Assembly (NCBI GenBank): GCA_021229015.1
Contig: CM037778.1
Span: 15,009,504-15,073,503 of the forward strand
Direction of reading: 5' to 3'
Source: Solen grandis
Lineage: Eukaryota; Mollusca; Bivalvia; Adapedonta; Solenidae
Length of the DNA stretch: 64,000 nt
The notes below the pieces were generated by a model. That model searched no databases, was not told the DNA's origin, and saw only the letters and a program-made list of their open reading frames with translations. Below are positions 60,196-64,000 of this stretch, piece by piece. How positions within the stretch are numbered: position 1 is the first letter of the stretch; the number at the start of each line of letters is the position of its first letter. A program made the translations under genes and the position numbers.

Positions 60196-61140
60196 GAAAT
60201 CAATTCTTTCTTTAGCATATTGTATTGCTCAATATAAACACATATTTACATCAAGTTAAAGTTACCATAATTACAAAGCAGAAGGGTTGGGTTACAAGTT
60301 CTAAAACTTATTTACAGCACTCCCCTTCAAAAATAAAATTCAGCAATAAAAATGTCAATACCTATACTAATGTAGCAAAGATAACTAAGTAAAGAAATAT
60401 GATTTCAGACGGTTAGACCGAACAGAATAATGGAACAAAAAATAAGTAAGAGAAAAAGAAAGAAACTCTGGAGTATTTTTTGTTACTGTTGAACACGTTC
60501 TTACATTCATTGTTTATACAGAGTAACTGTCCTTGTGTACTTGTATCAAACATATGGCATTGTAAAAATAATTAAATCGGATATTGTCATGAGAAACTTA
60601 AGTTGTGAGACGAGAAAAAAAAACGAGAGAAGGAGAAAGTAAAGGTACAATATATTACATAGGGAGGGGGTCAGTTGTAGGGTACGTATTGGTATTGAAT
60701 CACGATGTGATACACTTGGTTGACTTAATATATTGGTGGATACGATTACAATGTTTTGTTGAAGAGAAAGTCGGGAATCCCAAAATGGCAAACGTTTCAT
60801 GTTTAATGGATGCAACACAAGTGTAGCAGTAAACAGCTGATGTCGATGATTTGAACAGCATCTGCATCGAACGAAATAGTGTTCTGCATGCAGAAATCAT
60901 TTAATAGATATCTTTTAATGCTAATTTAGTCAAACAAGCTAAGATTTTAATTGAATATTTATCTTTGTTTGTATCTGCCACAAAACCATTTTGTTGTTGT
61001 TTCTTTTTGCATTTTGCGCAACTTTTTTTTCATATGAATGTCAGAATATTTAAAGCAAGACAATAGGTTTCAAATCACAGGTATCAGCACACCGGGAAGG
61101 CCATTAGATTAATGGCATGCGTTTCGTGATCGAGAAAATC
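60193..61140. other. No gene recognised
   Basis: Short overlapping frames on both strands at 60546-60900 have no domain. Confidence 0.4.
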
Positions 61141-61142
61141 AT

Positions 61143-61620
61143 AAACAAGAGGACCATCATAGCCCTAGAATGCCCACAAGAGTACCATCAGATGAAATAA
61201 ACAATTCAGTTTAACCTTGATTAAAATTTCTGATACAGTTACTTTTATATAGACTAAATAAGAAAACTAGCCAGCCATATGCCGGACTCATTTTTAAGGG
61301 ATCTAAGCCATGTAATGATAATATAGGACCATGGGTTTATCATAGTTTCGAACAGAATTTAAATCTGTGCATTGGTTTGAGAGGAGAAGAAATATCATGC
61401 CATACGCTTCATTTTAGCAAATATGGTCGAGAAAAATTTGGAGACCGTTTGCGCCAAATGAAATTAAATTCTGACCATTGATTTCAGGGAAGATAATTTT
61501 GAAATTGTCTATAAAGAGTAATAAAGAGTATATATAAAAAAAAAAGTCAACCCCGTTGGGTCTCATATTTAAAGGGATCAACTTCACTTTAGCAAATATG
61601 GTAGGGAAAAGTTAAGTTTG
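61143..61620 (-). repeat. Third hairpin-ended repeat family (partial)
   Basis: Starts AACAAGAG-GACCATCATAGCCCT and holds two diverged internal repeats (CTTCATTTTAGCAAATATGG at about 61407 and CACTTTAGCAAATATGGTAG at 61585). Same AACAAGAG tip as 8250 and 42177. Confidence 0.4.
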
Positions 61621-62443
61621 AATGAAAATTAATCCATTGGTTTCTTTAGGAATGTTTCTATGTGTTATTCAGGTTGCTGCTGTTGTTGTTGATGATGTAT
61701 TTAGATTTGTACTTTCATTGCAAAATTCATTAATCATGTTTATTTATCTATTGCTGATTGGGGCTATGAAAGCTTACAAAAATACATTTATTTTTAATTA
61801 CCTGTGGCTATCATAAAATATAGTTTTCTTTATACAAATTTATATGTAATTCAATGTATAAATAAATATGTTGAAAGTAGAAATAATAAACATTTGCTAT
61901 AAGTTTCGGTAATTCATATTATTTAATAAATTTCAATCACCGCCCTGTCCGATGTTTAGGTACAGGTCCCGGGATTTACAATCTTTAGACTGTCAATTAC
62001 ACATAACCCTAAATAAACGTTCGAAAGGAATGATCCGGACGCAAAGATTGGATAAAAACTATGTATACAGAAAATTATTTCTTTTGAAGTTTTTATTTTA
62101 AATTTAGCATTTCAGTTACCATATCAACCTGATGTTATATCCAAGAAGAAAAACAGATTTACGTGCATAATCTCTATCCCGTCATTTACTCATATTCCAA
62201 GGTTTGTTAACTAAACAGTTTACATGTTATCGGTATCCAGAGACGGGCCACAAACAAACGGATGGACAGACCCGGGTGGGGGTGGGGGCACACATATACA
62301 GCCCAAGACATTTGAGATCAAGATCGATCAGTGGCTGTTCCAAGAATTCATTACTAGGAAAATGGAGGTCATGAGTGGACAGTAGAAATTTGGTACCGAG
62401 ATTAATAAGCGGCTTAGCAAGCAAAATGTCTCAGCCCCCTCTA

Positions 62444-62444
62444 T

Positions 62445-62477
<33 letters not shown>

Positions 62478-62498
62478 AATAAATAATAATAATAATAA
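62444..62498. repeat. Poly-A and (AAT)n
   Basis: About 30 A followed by AATAAT repeats, directly before the Helitron-like copy. Confidence 0.85.
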
Positions 62499-62829
62499 CT
62501 AGATTTGCATACTGCAAATGCAACGGTTTTCGTGATGATCAACAGTTTCAAACCTGATCAGCCAAGTTAAAATACCAGAAAAACAACAAAATGCAAAATG
62601 CTTTATATGTGACCAAAACTTAAAGGCATCTCGAAAGGAATGTGATGTCCCACTGAGCCAGGCCCCCATCTGCTGTGATCAGACCTGCTAATTGCTGGTC
62701 ATCACTGCAGGGAGTCTTAAGCCAATATAGTACCTACATGTTACGGTAAAACCTCTGATGGGTTGATGCATAACTAAATTATCTGCTACAATGGAAGTGA
62801 GATAGTAGGCTAGTTTTACACAAAGCAAT
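62498..62829 (-). mobile_element. Helitron-like nonautonomous element, copy 2
   Basis: Same sequence as 10306-10690, opening ACTAGATTTGCATACTGCAA. Differs by small deletions. It ends near TAGTTTTACACA, where a SINE then inserts 14 bases later. Confidence 0.55.
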
Positions 62830-63104
62830 AAACATATAATGACTTGACTATTTGAGTTTACCGTCGCTTCGACAGTATTTCAGTCATATAGCGACGTCCA
62901 GCTAATTACAGGTGGAGGAAGGACACGAATGCACGGAGACATCCGGGTAGAACCACCGACCTACCGCAAGCCAGCTGGAAGGCTTCCTCACATGAAAATC
63001 CGAATGACCCTGCCGGGATTCAAACCCACGCGGTGAGGGGCAGAGTGAGTGTTAAAGTCAGCGACTTAACCCTCTCGGCCACGGAGGCCCCAAACATATA
63101 ATGA
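62830..63104 (-). repeat. SINE family 2, full length with target duplication
   Basis: A 249-bp body (62843-63091) flanked by the perfect 13-bp direct repeat AAACATATAATGA (62830-62842 and 63092-63104). Read on the minus strand: GGGGCCTCCGTGGCCGAGAG (A box), CGTGGGTTTGAATCCCGGCA (B box), body, tail CTCAAATAGTCAAG. The reference copy for this family in the window. Confidence 0.92.
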
Positions 63105-63850
63105 ATGATAGTGATAATATGTGGGTTGTTTAGTTTATGATCCCTTACATAATTATTCTTTATTACATTTATTACTTGGAGTCAATTTTGTAACTGCATG
63201 ATTATAGGATCATACGGCATTTATTTCAGAATTAAAGTTTTGATATTGAAAATATAGAGATACGCATTTTTGTAGTAATTAAAATGAGCCTGAAGGACAT
63301 AATTCTGACAATGCAAGATCTTTTTGTTTTTTATTTGCTTTTGCTAGAGACATTTTGTTACATTTTATTCAACAGAATTTCTCTTATTGAATAAACAAGT
63401 AATAAAATTTGTGTTGATTTCCGACATATAAACATGTGTTGAGGGAAGAAATGAGAGAATGAAAGTAATGAGTGATACGTACATAACTTATTTAAAAAAT
63501 TAATGTCCCTTTTTATGATAATTTTACAACTTAAATAAAATAAGAAAGAAAGAACAAAATAAATGAAAAAATGAAAGAAAGAAAGAACAAAATAAAGTAG
63601 ACAAAATAAATCAACAGAGAAAGAAAGAAAGAAAAGGAAGATTTCTATTTGCTCGAATAAAAAAAAAGAATAATAGAGAACTTTTAGGATCATTTCTGGT
63701 ATTTGGTATGTTCACAACTTTTTTACAAACTGTGAATGACTACATACAACCCCATGTAGCAACATATGCACTCTTGAACAATACCTGTGACAGACTGTGG
63801 CAGCCTGCCTAATCAAAAACAGATGCCCACACAACGGCGGGTGGGTGAAT
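63105..63850. other. No gene recognised
   Basis: AT-rich with GAAAGAAA runs near 63540-63635 that give a Phe-rich open frame on the minus strand; not a gene. Confidence 0.45.
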
Positions 63851-63854
63851 TTTT

Positions 63855-64000
63855 GCTTGATGATATATATTTTTATACTCAATACCATAATTAATTGAAA
63901 ACAACCGCCATAACCAATATATTTTGTTACTATATGCTTTGTCCAATGTTATTTACTATGTAAATCTTGGAAATAAACTATTGAATTGAATTGAATAAAT
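63855..64000 (+). mobile_element. Possible LINE 3' end with (TTGAA)n tail
   Basis: GTAAATCTTGGAAATAAACT followed by ATTGAATTGAATTGAATAAA resembles the 3' end of CR1-like retroelements with a short microsatellite tail. It is cut by the window edge and no coding part is visible. Confidence 0.35.

Overview
The window is eukaryotic nuclear DNA from an invertebrate, most likely a bivalve mollusc. It is AT-rich, gene-sparse, intron-rich and packed with transposable elements. The mollusc assignment is inference. It rests on dense tRNA-derived SINEs, two tandem-repeat-cored repeat families with hairpin ends, and a lectin gene combining C-type lectin and WSC domains. Two runs of exactly 100 N (7854-7953 and 57954-58053) show that this is a scaffolded draft.

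Four host loci can be read. (1) 3376-7800, plus strand: an eight-exon gene for an rve/DDE-type integrase-core protein with an apparently intact catalytic triad. (2) 19853-24866, minus strand: six exons of an extracellular protein in which a WSC domain lies between the two halves of one C-type lectin-like domain, followed by a second lectin-like domain. (3) 40640-55144, minus strand: a SMYD3-like SET/MYND lysine methyltransferase, nine recognised exons plus one tentative exon; the N-terminal exon(s) were not found. (4) 58450-59696, plus strand: the long terminal exon of an SLC5-family sodium-coupled solute transporter, with a degraded second copy of its beginning beside the assembly gap. A short zinc-finger-like reading frame (57811-57953) runs into that gap.

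Most of the rest is mobile DNA. Decayed non-LTR retrotransposons lie at 7779-10256, 11968-19174 (including one 273-codon L1-type ORF1) and 35835-36560. Two SINE families are scattered on both strands. Helentron/HINE-like elements with internal ~150-170 bp tandem repeats occur at 8251-9403, 13847-15290 and 42177-43626, and two Helitron-like copies at 10306 and 62498. Several foldback-like elements have terminal inverted repeats made of irregular arrays of one short word (25963-30497, 33934-38528, 34216-35466, 50080-50680). Nesting is heavy: younger elements interrupt older ones and fill the introns of the host genes.

A 36-bp minisatellite of about 54 units (31305-33255) leaves one frame open across most of its length. 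The host genes show no operon-like or functional linkage. The best candidates for undescribed biology are the WSC-in-lectin exon module, the intron-bearing integrase gene and the foldback elements with word-array termini.
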